Source of the DNA: Ichthyophis bannanicus
Lineage: Eukaryota; Chordata; Amphibia; Gymnophiona; Ichthyophiidae
NCBI GenBank assembly: GCA_033557465.1
Contig: CM066037.1
Location: forward strand, 518,684,686-518,748,685
DNA: 64,000 nucleotides
Direction: 5' to 3'
A program made the translations under genes and the position numbers. The notes under the pieces are model-generated. The model did not search any database, was not told the DNA's origin, and saw nothing but the letters and a program-made list of their open reading frames with translations. This document shows, one piece after another, positions 11,820-24,269 of this stretch. Positions within the stretch are counted from its first letter, which is position 1. Each line of letters begins with the position of its first letter.

Positions 11820-13790
11820 TGGAAATGGGTAACAGGGGTAACATATGGAAAGCAGTGTGTATAAATGCCCGTAGCATGGGAAATAAGATCCCTGAGGTTG
11901 AAGCTTTGGTGGGAGCGGCCGACTTGCATTTAGTGGCAGTTACAGAAACATGGTTCACAGAAAACCATGATTGGGATGTAACTATTCCTGGCTATACTTT
12001 ATTCAGAAAGGACAGGGGAGGAGGAGTGGCACTTTATGTAAAAACTACTATTAAAGCTTTGGAATTACAGAGCATAAAAGGGGAGAAGAGGCATTGTGGG
12101 TTAAATTAGAAAGAGGGAAAGAGAAATCTATTTGCATTGCTGTGATATACAGACTTCCCTCACAAGAGGAAGAGGTGGACAGAGAGTTAATTGAAGACAT
12201 ACGCAGCATTGCTAGGAAAAGGGAAGTTCTACTGATAGGGGATTTCAGTATGCCAGATGTTGATTGGCACATTCCTCAGAAAACACCAACAAATGGGAAC
12301 AGAAGCAAGGGACATCTTGAACAATTTTCAGAAGATTGTGTTAGTGAAAAACTAGCTCAACTTAAAGTAAACAAAGCGATGGGACCGGATGGGATACACC
12401 CTAGAATACTGAGGGAACTTGGGGACGTTCTAGCAGCTCCACTGACTGACCTTTTCAATGTCTCGTTGGAGTCGGGAGTGGTGCCAAAGGATTGGAGAGA
12501 GGCTCATGTGGTGCCTTTACGCAAAAGCGGAAGGATGTGGTTGAAAACTACAGGCTGGTTAGTTTAACTTCGGTGGTGAGTAAATTATTGAAAACGCTGC
12601 TGAAAGAGAAAATAGTGAGGTTTCTGGAGTCCAGTGGATTACAGGATCCGAGGCAGCATGGATTCACCAGAGGCAGGTCTTGTCAGACAAATCTGATTGT
12701 TTTCTTTGACTGGGTGACCAGGGAGTTGGACTGAGGGAGAGCCCTAGTTGTGATGTATTTGGATTTCAGTAAAGCCTTTGACACTGTTCCTCACAGGCGA
12801 CTTATAAACAAACTGAGCACCCTAGAGATGGACCCTAAAGTTGCTGCTTGGGTTAGAAATTGGTTGGGTGTGAGGCGACAAAGAGTACAGGTAAATGGAG
12901 CTCACTCTGAGGAGTAGGATGTTACCAGTGGTGTACCCCAGGAATCTGTCCTTGGTCCGATTCTTTTTAACATCTTTGTTAGTGATATAGCAGAAGTGCT
13001 GTCGGATAAGGTTTGCCTCTTTGCGGATGATACCAAAATCTGCAATAGAGTAGACAGGAAGGTGTAGATAACATGAGGAGGGATCTAGCTAAGCTTGAAG
13101 AATGGTCTAGAATTTAGCAGCTGGGATTTAATGTTAAAAAATGTAAGGTCATGCATTTGGGCTGCAGCAATTCAAGGGAGCAATATAGTATAGGGGGTGA
13201 AATACTTTTGTACACTAAAGAAGATCGGGACCTAGGCGTGGTTGTGTCTGATGATCTTAAAGTAGCTAAACAGGTAGAAAAGACGATGGAAAAAGCTAGA
13301 AGGATGCTTGGGTGCATACGGAGAGGAATGGCTAGCAGAAAAAAAGAGGTGACAGTGCATCTGTATAAGTCTTTGGTGCGACCTCATTTGGAGTATGGTG
13401 TGCAATTCTGGAGACCACAACTTCAAAAGGATGTGAACAGGATGGGAGTCGGTGCAGAGGGTGGCTACTAAGATGATTAGTGGTCTTCATTATAAAGCAT
13501 ATGAGGACAGACTTAGGGATCTTAATATGTACACCTTAGAGGAAAGGCGGGATAGAGATGTTTAAATACCTCTGTGGCATAAATGTTCAGGGAGAAAGCC
13601 TCTTTTAATTGAAAGCAAGTTCTGCTACGACGGGATATGGGATGAGGGTGAAGGGGGATAGATGCTGGAGTGATATGCGGAAATATTTCTTTACGGAAAG
13701 AGTAGTGGATCCGTGAAATAGGCTCCCAGTGGCGGTGGTAGAGATGAAGACAGTAACTGAATTCAAAAAAGCATGGGACAAACACGGAGG
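11820..13790 (+). pseudogene. CR1-J ORF2 (AP endonuclease and reverse transcriptase)
   Basis: Endonuclease blocks are NARSMGNK, VTETWF and LLIGDFSMPDVDW (the usual Asn of GDFN is Ser). The text jumps at about 12335 from the endonuclease to VNKAMGPDGIHPRIL of the RT, so the linker is deleted. RT blocks MYLDFSKAFDTVPH (12755), GVPQ (12930) and FADDTK (13022) follow through stops and frameshifts. The tail reads YKSLVRPHLEYGVQFW. Confidence 0.82.
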
Positions 13791-13883
13791 ATCTCTAAAG
13801 TTAAAAAGGGGACTGTTATAGTTGTTGATATGGAAGGACAGACTAGATAGGCCATGTGGTCTTTTTCTGTCGTCATGTTTCTG

Positions 13884-14612
13884 TTTCCTGTTTCCAACAG
13901 TTGCCAATCTAGGTCATACATACCTAGCAGTTTCCCCAAAAGACCCAGGTTCCACAGTGCTTGTATTGGGTCAAGCATTGATATCCAGGGTCCCTTGTAA
14001 TAATGGTTTATGGATCTTTCCTCCAGGAACTTGTCCAAACCTTTTTTAAATCCAGCTACACTAACAGCCCTTACTACATCCTCCGGTAACAAATTCCAGA
14101 GTTTGATTACACGTTGAGTGAAAAAATATTTTCTTTTATTAGTCTTAAATAGTTTACCCTGTAGCTTCATTGCATGTCCCGTAGTCTTTCTATATTCTGA
14201 TAACATAAACAATCGATCTACGTTTACCCGTTCCACTCCGTTCATTAATTTATAGGCTTCTCTCATATCTCCCCTCAGCCGTCTCTTTTCCAGGTTAAAG
14301 AGCCCTAACCTTTTTAGCCTTTCTTCATAGGGGTATCCTTCCATCCCTTTTACCATTTTGGTGGCTCTTCTCTGAACCTTTTCTAATAACGCTATATCCT
14401 TTTTAAGATACAGCGACCAGAATTGCACACAATATTCAAGGTGCGGTCTCGCCATGGAACGATATAGAGGCATTATAATATCCTTTGTTTTATTTTCCAT
14501 TCCTTTCCTTATGATACCTAGCATTCTCTTTGCTCTTTTGGCCACCGCTGCACACTGGGCGGAGGGTTTTAACATGTTATCCACAATGATGCCTAAATCC
14601 TTTTCCTGGGTG
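13884..14612 (-). mobile_element. CR1-K: antisense 3' fragment of a CR1 LINE
   Basis: On the minus strand it encodes the RT C-terminus (MARPHLEYCVQFWSLYLKKD, GYPYEERLKRLGLFNLEKRR) and then the non-coding 3' part with 'ttggggaaactgctaggta'. It is nearly the same family as CR1-L and CR1-M. Similarity ends at about 14612; the 14613-14760 continuation of the open frame is unrelated. Confidence 0.88.
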
Positions 14613-15054
14613 TCTCCGTGTAGTGGTTTTTCTGGAGATTTTTCCCTCTCTAGCCTGCTTTCTGTATTGGAGAGCAAGACAAGTGTATTAAAATGACCTG
14701 CAATGTGCTGCGCTAGAGCATAGCGCAGGGTTTCTGCATCAGTCCCTTTAGATTGTAAGCCTTCCAAGGAATAGAAAAATACCTATTGTGTTTGAGTATA
14801 ACTCAGCTTGAGCTATTTCTGAAAAAGGTATGAGCTGAATCCAAAATCCCACCTTAATTGATATACTGTAGTTTTAGGGCAAATTTCAAATTGCATATCT
14901 ACAAAGTCTTTGGCTTATTTTTATTTGGTTATGCACATTTGCTATACCACCCTTTGAATATAACAACCATGAAGGGGGGGGGGGTTAATAAACTGAAAAG
15001 TTAGGAGGAGGAAAAATTAGAGTAGAAAGTAGGAAAGCCAAGGGAGGAAAGTTG
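14613..15054. other. Unassigned intronic DNA
   Basis: AT-rich with a G run near 14976-14985. No coding or repeat signature recognised. Confidence 0.4.
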
Positions 15055-15475
15055 AAAAACATCACCTTTCCACCCCAAGGAGCTTTATCTCTCCTTACAA
15101 CCCACCTCGGGAACTCTACTCTTCTGGCAAACTGCTTCTATCTGTGCCCTTCTCTTCTGTTGCTAACTCCAGACTTCGCTCCTTTCACCTTGCTGCACCT
15201 TATGCCTGGAACAAACTACCTGTGTCTGTACGCTAGGCACCTTCTCAAATCCAGGCTGAAAACTCCCCTCTTAGCTTCTGCTTTTGGATTTTGATTCATC
15301 TGATGATCTTGTTTCTTTACCTTTTCCCCTTGTTTTATCCCGGTTTACACCTTCTCTGTTTTCTGTCTTGACTAGATTGTAAGCTCTGATGAGCAGGGAC
15401 TATCTCTTACATGTCTATGCAGAGCTGCGTACGACTTGTAGCGCTATACAAATGCTCAGTAGTAGTAGGAGCTCT
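15055..15475 (+). repeat. L2-like LINE 3' end
   Basis: The coding remnant SLLTTHLGNSTLL and RLKTPLL resembles the C-terminus of L2-clade LINEs. It is followed by the typical tail 'attgtaagctctgatgagca' and 'tgtagcgctatacaaatg', ending in an agtagtagta microsatellite. Confidence 0.65.
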
Positions 15476-16460
15476 ATTGAAAGTAAGTTCATAAAGCCAG
15501 GTCTTCACGGCCTTCTTGAACTTCAGAAGGGAGCTTTTCGGCAAATGTAGAGAGGAAGAGAGTTCCAAAGAAAAGGATTAAGCCATGTATGAGTTCCAAA
15601 CGGAGGTGCGAAGGAAGGGGAATAGAACAGGGAGGTCTGGAAGAAACATAGATCATGAAATGAAGTTTAACGGGCCAATGCATTATTAGAGCAGGGTATT
15701 TTTGTAAGGCATGATGCAGAAGGATGAAGATCTAGAATTTAATTCTAGCAGGAACTGGAAGCCAGTGTTGTATTGATGGAGGAGTTGGGGATAGGTGATC
15801 AAAGTGGCAAGCATTTGCTGCTGTGGACTATTAACTGGAGATGTTTCAGGAAGGGAGCAGGCACACCATTAGAGGGCATTGCAATAGTCCAGGCGAGCTA
15901 TCCCTAACAAAATCAGAATATGAAGATGGTTATGATTTTTTCTTTTTAAACTTACTAAGATAACACTACCTATATGGACTCAGTCATCAAATCTGTTTGA
16001 GCAGCTATTAAATTCTCTTTCATGCATTATAATATATGTCCAAGAACTATTACGTACATTTCTGTGCTTTTAGAACTTGAACTTGTCTTTCATTGTAGTG
16101 CTTAATATGTGATTAGTATATCAAGTTAATGTTATGTAGTGGTTTGATCAGTTTAATACTTTATAGGGAAAATACCTTTTGTATTTGGGACAAACAGTAT
16201 GCATAATGATTATTAGCAGAAGGGTTTATTCTTGCTTTTCACTCATGAGGGGTTTGCATAAATTGTTTATAGAAACCTCTCCCTTTCTTCAGTTAGTGGG
16301 AATTAAACCTTTGTCACATGAGTAGTTATATATATTTTTTTTTGTGTCTCCTTTCTGTGTGGCGTTATTGTTTTGTTTTTCTCCATCATGCAATGGAAAA
16401 GAAAAGGAATTGTTAAAGGGTATTGAGCATCTTCACTTGTGATTTCTGTTGTCAGTCCTC
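15476..16460. other. Intronic DNA, possible old repeat 15480-15900
   Basis: The 15480-15900 part ends with 'gcaatagtccaggcgagct', a phrase familiar from interspersed repeats, but I cannot class it. The rest is plain AT-rich intron. Confidence 0.35.
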
Positions 16461-16560
16461 TGTCTGCCAGTATTTATTTTATTTATTTATTTATTACAAT
16501 TTCTTATATACCGCACTATTCGGTATCAGCGTGGTTTACATTATAACATAATGACCATAA
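16461..16560. repeat. SINE-like 'tatataccgc' repeat, copy 1
   Basis: A ttta/ttat run is followed by 'tatataccgcactattcg' and 'tggtttacat'. Related copies occur at 35803-35949 and, more distantly, near 61785-61860. Class unknown; possibly the 3' end of a LINE or a SINE in inverse orientation. Confidence 0.6.
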
Positions 16561-17331
16561 CAACAAGCTGTTTGGTTTAAACAAACAGCTTATTTAGAAT
16601 CCTCTGTATGTAATTATCTAGCTTTAGATATTGTTCACTGTCAGGCTGAAGATGGTCGCTTTCCAGGGGATTTGGGGAGCAACTGCTGATGGATACAGTA
16701 CTCTTGGTGTCCTCATGACCTAGCTATAATAGAAACCAGGAGCGGATATTGAGGAAGAGAGTCACATTTGAAGATTTAGTGCATTAGCTGCAGGTCAGAG
16801 CAGATGAGTGCATACCAACTGCTATATGTAATGATGTCTGCTGCTGGACACTAAAGATCATTGCTGTCCACTGACAGCCAGTTGGATGCATATGTAGCAT
16901 TTTTACCTCTGAGAATGCAAACATCTGACTGGTACTGTACTTCCAAGCTAGCAGACAGACTCTATGGATAATAAGTGTATGGTAGGAAGGCCTTTTTTCA
17001 GCCTATCATTTTTGATGGACTGTTGAAGCTAGTTTAAAAGTAATTTTACATAGATCAAATGTTGCTACTAAGTCCATTTTAATATTTACCAGTCACTGGC
17101 AGACACAGACCATAGTTCTTGCACCAACTGCTGCATTAGTGTACCAAAAGGAAGAAAAAGAAAACCCTATGATTATTAAAATGGTCTATTTGGTAACTGT
17201 TTCAAATACTAGTATTGAGTACTTCTATACTGCATCTTCTATAAATCAGCCTAGACAACAGTTGTTTGGTATTTTGATTGATTTATCATGTTACCATGAA
17301 ATTTATAATTTTTATTTTTTGTCTGTGACAG
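16561..17331 (+). other. Intron immediately upstream of the first exon
   Basis: No repeat or coding signal recognised. A T-rich tract at about 17305-17321 serves as the polypyrimidine tract of the exon's acceptor. Confidence 0.5.
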
Positions 17332-17433
17332 GTTCAGAAGAAAAATTACCGGGAAGAGAAGAAGAGGGCTACAAAAGAATTGCTTAGCACAATCACGAAT
17401 CCATCAGTTATTGTCATGGCCGATTGGCTGAAG
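17332..17433 (+). CDS. OSBPL8: OSBPL8-like internal exon, start of PH domain (exon 1 of 3 seen)
   Basis: This 102-base exon encodes 34 residues starting VQKKNYREEKKRATKELL and ending MADWLK. It is preceded by an acceptor (tgtgacag) and followed by a GT donor, with phase 0 at both ends. It covers the basic linker and the first strand of the pleckstrin-homology domain. In the known protein, ORP8 is an ER-anchored lipid-exchange protein that moves phosphatidylserine and PI4P at ER-plasma membrane contacts, with the PH domain binding membrane phosphoinositides. Family assignment is from remembered sequence similarity; the paralogue OSBPL5 is the main alternative but fits less well. The upstream flank (1-17331) is intron full of mobile elements. 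Confidence 0.9.
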
Positions 17434-17872
17434 GTCAGAGTCTGCATCTGAAACCTGAGTCTGTGCTCTGGGACATGCTTGTTTACTTACCAAAATAGAA
17501 GCAACTGTGAACTCTAGTGCATTGTTGAATAATATTTTTCTACTGACCGTGCATCTATTAACTGAGTCCCCCAAAGGTTTCAGGTTTGAATCCTTTGAGA
17601 ATATGCTGTTTGTTTTTCACAGCAGGAGTCTTGGCTACATCTATCTTTTATGTAATGACAATATTATAAGGGTCTATGTAATAGAAATGTAGTTTCCCTT
17701 GGTGGTATCTTTTATGATATGAAAATTTAACATAGTATATGTATATCCAGTACATTCTTTACTGTTAATACAAGCATAGCCTATATTGAGAGGGTCATTT
17801 GCTGCAAATGCAAAATAGCCAAGAGCCACATATAAAGTGCTTACTTAATATTTAGGAAGATGTATGCTAGAT

Positions 17873-17999
17873 GTAGCTTGGTAACCAGAGATCAGGGTTC
17901 AATTCCCACTAGCTCTCCTTGTGGCATTGGGCAAGTCACTTAACTCTCAATTCCTTTGGAAGAAAAGCCTGCAGTATACTTCCAGTCACACTGCCAAGA
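17873..17999 (+). repeat. tRNA-derived SINE fragment
   Basis: Contains a Pol III box B-like 'gggttcaattcccact' and the body shared with 44905-45131 ('ggaagaaaagcctg', 'gccaagaaaacccaggagc', 'agtcagcattg'). The 5' box A half is missing. It abuts the 3' tail of CR1-L. Confidence 0.75.
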
Positions 18000-18229
18000 A
18001 AACCCAGGAGCTGCTTTGTCACCAAGAGTCAGCATTGCAATGCAATGTGTACATAAGAACATAAGATATGCCATACTGGGTCAGACCAAGGTCCATCAAG
18101 CCCAGTATCCTGTTTCCAACAGTGGCCAATCTAGGTCATACGTACCTAGCAGTTTCCCCAAAAGACACAGGTTCCACAATGCTTGTACTGGGTCAAGCAT
18201 TGATATCCTGGGTCCCTTCTTAATGATGG

Positions 18230-21010
18230 TTTATGGACCTTTCCTCCAGGAACTTGTCCAAACCTTTTTTAAACCCAGCTACACTAACAGCCTTTACTAC
18301 ATCCTCCGATAACAAATTCCAGAGTTTGATTACACGTTGAGTGAAGAAATATTTTCTTTTATTAGTCTTAAATAGTTTACCCTGTAGCTTCATTGCATGT
18401 CCCCTAGTCTTTCTGTATTCTGATAACAAACAATCGATCTACGTTTACCCGTTCCACTCCGTTCATTAATTTATAGACTTCTATCATATCTCACCTCAGC
18501 CGTCTCTTTTCCTGGTTAAAGAGCCCTAACCTTTTTAGCCTTTCTTCATAGGAGTATCCTTCCATCCCCTTTACCATTTTGGTGGCTCTTCTCTGAACCT
18601 TTTCTAATAACGCTATATCCTTTTTAAGATACAGCGACCAGAATTGCACACAATATTCAAGGTGCGGTCTCACCATGGAACAATATAGAGGCATTATAAT
18701 ATCTTTTGTTTTATTTTCCATTCCTTTCCTTATGATACCTAGCATTCTATTTGCTCTCTTGGCTGCCGCTGCACACTGGGCCGAGGGTTTTAACATGCTA
18801 TCCACAATGACGCCTAAATCTTTTTCCTGGGTGGTGGTTCCTAATGTGGAACCTTGCATCGTGTAACCATAGTTTGGGTTGTTCTTCCCTAAGTGCATAA
18901 CTTTGCACTTGTCCACATTAAATTTCATCTGCCATTTTGATGGCCAGTCTTCCAATTTATCAAGATCTTCTTGCAATTTTCCACAATCCTCTTGAGTTTT
19001 AACAACTTTAAATAGTTTTGTGTCATCTGCAAATTTGATAACCTCACTCACTCGTTATTCCACTTTCCAGGTCATTTATGAATATGTTAAAAAGCAGTGG
19101 ACCCAGCACAGATCCCTGGGGTACACCACTTTTCTCCATTGGGAAAATTGGCCATTTAGCCCAACCCTCTGCTTTTTATCTTTTAACCAGTAATTGATCC
19201 ACAGTAGTACACTGCCTCCTATCCCATGACTCTTTAGTTTTGCCAAAGGTCTCTGATGAGGGACCTTGTCAAAGGCTTTCTGAAAGTCCAGATACGCTAT
19301 ATCAACCGACTCACCTTTGTCCAACTGTTTATTCACACTTTCAAAAAAACACAATAGATTAGTAAGACAAGATCTTCCTTGTCTAAAGCCATGTTGACTG
19401 TCTCCCATTAGGCCATGACTATCTACATGCTGAGTAATTTTATTCTTTATGATGGTTTCTACCATTTTTCCCGGTACTGACGTGAGGCTCACCGGTCTGT
19501 AGTTTCCCGGATCACCCCTGGAACCCTTTTTAAAAATTGGCGTTACATTGACGATCCTCCAATCTTCAGGTATTACAGATGATTTTAATGAAAATTCACA
19601 GATTACTAATAGCAGATCTGCAATCTCATATTTCAGTTTTTTGAACACCCTTGGATGTATACCATCCGGCCCAGGTGATTTGCTACTCTTCAGTTTATCT
19701 AATAGTTGTAATACATCTTCCCGATGTATCGATATTTCCTTCAATTCTTCCGCACCTTTAAATACCACTTCAGTCATGGGTAACATCCCTACATCTTCCT
19801 CAATAAAGACTGAAGCAAAGAATTCATTAAGTCTCTCCGCTATCGCCTTGTCGCCTCTTAGTGCCCCTTTAACTCCTCTATCATCTAATGGACCAACTGA
19901 CTCTCTTACAGGTTTTTTGCTACGAATGTACTTGAAAAAATCTTTATTTCGCGTTTTTTCTTCCGCAGCAAGCTTCTTCTCAAATTCTCTTTGCCTGCCT
20001 TATCAATGCCTTGCATTTGACTTGCTAGTGCTTGTGCTGTTTCCAGGTTTCGTCGTTTGGCTCTTTTTTCCATTTCCTGAAATTTGCTTTTTTGGCAACA
20101 ACAGCCTCTCTGACCTCCCCTTTAAACCATGCTGGCAGTTTTTTGGACTTCCTTCCACTTTTCTTAAAGCGTGGAATACAGCTGGTCTGGGCTTCCAAGA
20201 TAGTATTTTTCAACAATACCCAAGCTTGATAAAAGTCTTTAACCTTTGCAACTGCTCCTTTTAGTTTTTTCTTAACTATTTTCCTCATTTTATCATAGTC
20301 TCCCTTTCGAAAGTTAAAAGGTAGTACTGTGGATTTCCTTACTATCCCTCCTCCACTAATTAAATCAAAGGTGATCATGCTATGATCACTATTGCCAAGT
20401 GGCCCCAACACCCTTATCTCTTGCACTAGATCTGGTGTTCCACTGAGGACTAGGTCTAATATGGCTTCCCCTCTGGTCTGTTCATGAACCAGCTGCTCCA
20501 AGAAGCAGTCATTTATGTCATCTAGGAACTTTATCTCCCTAGCATGTCCTGCCGTGACACTGACCCAGTCGATACCGGGGTAATTTAAATTACCCATTAT
20601 TATTACTGCACTATAACTTTTGTTCGCTTCCTTGATTTCTTTGAGCATTTCATCATCCATTTGTTCGTTCTGGCCAAGTGGTCGATAGTACACCCCCACT
20701 ACCATCGCCTTCCCCTTTTTACATGGAATTTCAATCCATAGAGATTTTACAGCAAATTTTGTTTCCTGCAAAACTTTAATCCTTTCTGACTCAATGCCCT
20801 CTCTAACATAGAGCGCAACCCCTCCACCAATTTGATCAGCTCTATCATTACGATATAGTTTGTATCCAGGTATCACGGTGTCCCACTGGTTGTCCTCCTT
20901 CCACCATGTCTCTGATATTCCAATCATATCTAACCTCTCATTTAGTGCTATATATTCTAACTCTCCCATCTTATTTTTTAGACTTCTAGCATTTGCATAC
21001 AAGCATTTTA
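18230..21010 (-). pseudogene. CR1-L ORF2 (endonuclease and reverse transcriptase)
   Basis: The endonuclease begins CLYANARSLKNKMGELEYIA with ISETWW, IPGYKLYRNDRAD, IIMGNLNYPGIDW (the usual GDFN is GNLN) and SDHSMI. RT blocks are KSPGPDGIHPRV, NYRPVSLTSVPGK, HGFRQGRSC, YLDFQKAFDKVPHQ and KFADDTKLF. Breaks occur near 19990, 19140 and 19050. ORF2 would nick target DNA and prime reverse transcription there. Confidence 0.85.
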
Positions 21011-21047
21011 GAGACTGTATTTTATTCATATTAGTTTGGCTGTTGGT

Positions 21048-23173
21048 TGTTGTTGTTGTTGTTAAGTGCCGTCGAGTCGGAGTCGACTCATGGCGACCCT
21101 CTGGATGCAAATGCAATGCAATGCGTGCCTTTGAGTCAGTCCTGACCCTCTGGATAGCTATCCTAAATTGTGTTCGGTCTTCAGTCAGGCGGCTCATTGT
21201 TGACAGACTGGGACCCGTAGCTGCTGTTATTGTATCGATCCATCTCATTGCTGGCCTTGCTCTTTTGCATTGACCTTCTATCTTGCCAAGCATAATGTCT
21301 TTCTCTAATGATCTCTCTCTTCGCATGATGTGTCCAAAGTATGAAAGTCAAAGTCTTGTCATCTGAGCTTCTAAAGAAAGCTTAGGTTTGATCTCTTCTA
21401 GTACCGGCTGGTTTGTTCTTCGGGCAGTCCATGGTATACACAGTATTTGCCGCCAGCACCATAATTCAAAGGCATCAATTTTCTTCCTGTCTATCTTTTT
21501 CACTGTCCAGCTTTCTCATCCATATGATGTTATTGAAAATACCATGGCTTGAACAAGTCGAATCTTTGTATGGAGACTGCTCTTGAGAATCTTATCTAGG
21601 TCTTTCATAGCCATTCTGCCAAGAGCAATGCGTCGTCTGATTTCTTGACTGCTTGTTGTTTCTTTATTGATAGTTGATCCAAGTAGGTTAAAGTTGTTTA
21701 CAATTTCAATTTCTTCTCCTTCAACGATGAACCTGTTGATTATGCCAGTTGTCATGATCTTTGTCTTCTTTACATTAAAGTGCAGGCCCATTTTGAGACT
21801 ATGTTCTTTGATTGTGAGAAGCAAATGTTTCAGATCATCTTCACTTTCAGCCAGTAATGTGGTATCATCAGCATAGCGAAGGTTGTTGATGAGTCTTCCA
21901 CCAATCTTCACACCTCTGTTGTCTTCATACAATCCTGCTTCTCTGATGATTTGTTCTGCATATAAATTAAACAGGTAGGTGGAAAGTATGCAGCCTTGTC
22001 TTACACCTTTGCTTATTTTAAACCATTCTGTTTCTCCTTGTTCCGTTCGAACCGTTGCTTCTTGATCAATGTACAGATTGCGCAAGAGAACGATCAGGTG
22101 TTCTGGTATACCCATGCTTCTTAATGTGGCCCAGAGTTTCTGATGGTTTACACAGTCAAAAGCCTTGCTATAGTCGATAAAGCACAAATAGATATCCTTT
22201 TGGTATTCTTTAGTCTTTTCAAGGATCCATCTCACATCTGCAATGATGTCTCTCGTTCCTCGCCCTTTCCTGAACCCTGCTTGCACTTCAGGTAGTTCTT
22301 GTTCCAGGTATGGTTGTAGTCTCTTTTGAATAATCTTCAGTAGAATCTTGCTGGCATGTGGGATCAGAGCGATTGTGCGATAATTTCCACAGTCAGTTGG
22401 ATCACCTTTCTTTAGTATTGGTATAAACACAGATCTTTTCCAGTCAGTTGGCCATGATGTTGTCTTCCATATTTCTTGGCAGAGCCTTGTGAGTACGGTA
22501 TCAGCTGCATCAGATTGCTGCAATACTTCTATGGGAATGCTATCATTGCCTGGTGCTTTGTTCTTTGATAAGGCTTTCAATGCTGCTTCAACTTCTTCTT
22601 TCATCACCAATGGTTCCCGATCATAAGGTACAGGTTGAAACGGCTGTTGGTCCACTTGATCTTTATCATATAAAAACTCTGTATATTCCTTCCACCTTTT
22701 CTTGATCTTCTCAGCATCATTCAACATAGAACCTTGAGCATCTTGTAACATTCCAATTCGAGGCTGGAACTTTTTCTTTAACTCTCGTAGTTTTAGGAAA
22801 GCCGATCTTGTTCTTCCTCTAATAGTTTCTGCTTCTATTTCCTTGCAAGTGTCATTGTAGTACTTTTCCTTGTCCTGTCTTGCTGCACGTTGGAAATCTC
22901 TGTTGAGTTCTGCGATTGTCTTTCTTTCTCCTCTGGCTTTAGCTTCTCTGCGTTTCTGGGCAATTTTCAGAGTTTCTTCCGTCATCCATTTTGGCCGTTT
23001 TTGCTTTTTCACCTTTTGTAGAGACTTCTCGCTTTCTTCCAACACAACCTTCTTGATGTCATTCCATAACTCTTCCGGAGCTCTGTCATTTGTATCTAAA
23101 GCTGCAAATCGATTTTGCAGGCAGTCTTTAAATTCCAGTGGTATATTCTCAAGGTTATATTTTGCTGCATTCA
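21048..23173 (-). mobile_element. RTE/BovB-like LINE inserted in CR1-L
   Basis: A 2126-bp, 5'-truncated RTE-clade LINE. The minus-strand ORF at 23174-21516 (552 codons, no stop) carries FIDYSKAFDCVNHQKLW, GVRQGCILS and NLRYADDTTLLAESEDDL, the RTE/BovB forms of the RT motifs. The 3' UTR holds the 'gagtcgactccgactcgacg' motif known from RTE/SINE tails, ending in an (aac)n microsatellite. The 11-bp direct repeat tggctgttggt at 21037-21047 and 23174-23184 is the target duplication. Confidence 0.9.
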
Positions 23174-23389
23174 TGGCTGTTGGTAGACATGGGTAATTTG
23201 GGATCTTTAAGCTCTGTCTGCTCCATACTTGAGGGCATTTGGGCTACTTTACTCTTTTTTGGAACCTCTCTGCTTTTGGTAGTATCCTTCAAGTATACAT
23301 TCTTCCGAACCATGCGCTCTTGGGCTACTGTCAGCTTTCCCCTATTATCTAGTTTAAAAGCTGCTCTATCTCCTTTTTAAAGGTTAATG

Positions 23390-24269
23390 CCAGCAGCCTG
23401 GTTCCATCCCGGTTAAGGTGAAGCCCATCCCTTCAGAAGAGCCCCTCCTTTCCCCAGAATGTTCCCCAGTTCCTAACAAATCCAAAACCCTCATCTCTGC
23501 ACTATTGTCTCATCCAGTCATTGAGACTCCGGAGCTCTGCCTGCCTTTTGGGTCCTGCACGTGGAACGGGAAGCATTTCAGAGAACGCTACCCTGGAAGT
23601 TCTGGATTTCAGCTTCCTATCTAAAAGCCTAAATGTAGCCTCCAGAACCTGCCTACCACATTTTCCTATGTCAATGATACCGACATGTACCAAGACAGCA
23701 GACTCCTCCCCAGCACTATCTAAGACCTTATCTAGGTGGCGCGTGAGGTCCGCTACCTTCGCACCAGGCAGGCATGTTACCAGGCGATCCTCACGTCCAC
23801 CAGCCACCCAGCTATCTACATGCCTAATGATCGAATCACCAACTATAACGGCTGTCCTAACTGTTCCCTCATGGGCACATGGCCCTGGAGAAACTTCCTT
23901 GGTGCGAGAGGGTTTTACATCACCTGGAGGACAGGTCCTAGTTACAGGATCACTGCCTGCCACACCAGGGTGATGCTCTTCTGTCACGTGACCCCTCTCC
24001 TACATGGCAACAGGGATGCTACCAGACTGGAGGTGGGACTTCAGGACTGTATCCCTGTAGGTCTCGTCTATGTACCTCTCTGTCTTTCTTTTGTTTTCCA
24101 AGTCTGCTACTCTAGCCTCTTGAGAATGGACTCGTTCCCTGAGAGCAAAGAGCTCCTTGCACCTAGTGCACACGTAAGACCTCTCACCAACTGGGAGTAA
24201 ATCATACATGTGACACTCAATGCAAAAGACTGGAAAGCCCCCATCTCGCTGCTGGACTGCTGTCTGCAT
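23390..24269 (-). pseudogene. CR1-L ORF1 (zinc-binding N-terminus plus SGNH esterase)
   Basis: The N-terminus reads MQTAVQQRDG and then CIECHMYDLL and CTRCKELFAL, a pair of C-x-x-C motifs followed by a short coiled coil (HSQEARVADLENK). The second part has AVIVGDSIIRHVD (catalytic Ser block), CLPGAKVADL and LVHVGIIDIGK (the usual TN is II, so an active-site Asn is lost). A stop at DWMRQ separates the C-terminal DGLHLNRDGT block near 23420. Confidence 0.82.

Larger units (their letters stand above)
10341..13885 (+). mobile_element. CR1-J: + strand CR1-type LINE, decayed
   Basis: A probable 5' UTR (10341-10803) is followed by an ORF1 remnant with a GDSL-type esterase domain, then ORF2 with endonuclease and reverse transcriptase. 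It ends near a 'gccatgtggtctttttctgt' 3' motif at about 13850-13870, common in CR1 tails. The subfamily differs from CR1-K/L/M. Parts of ORF2 are missing, notably between the endonuclease and RT around 12335. Confidence 0.85.

Noticed and set aside
13763..14767. A 334-codon minus-strand frame as a host gene
   Set aside because: Its middle is CR1 reverse transcriptase C-terminus; the N-terminal 50 codons and the last part are unrelated read-through.
20025..21326. A 433-codon minus-strand frame
   Set aside because: It starts in the RTE tail and reads through the (aac)n repeat into CR1 ORF2. Only the part below about 21010 is meaningful coding sequence.
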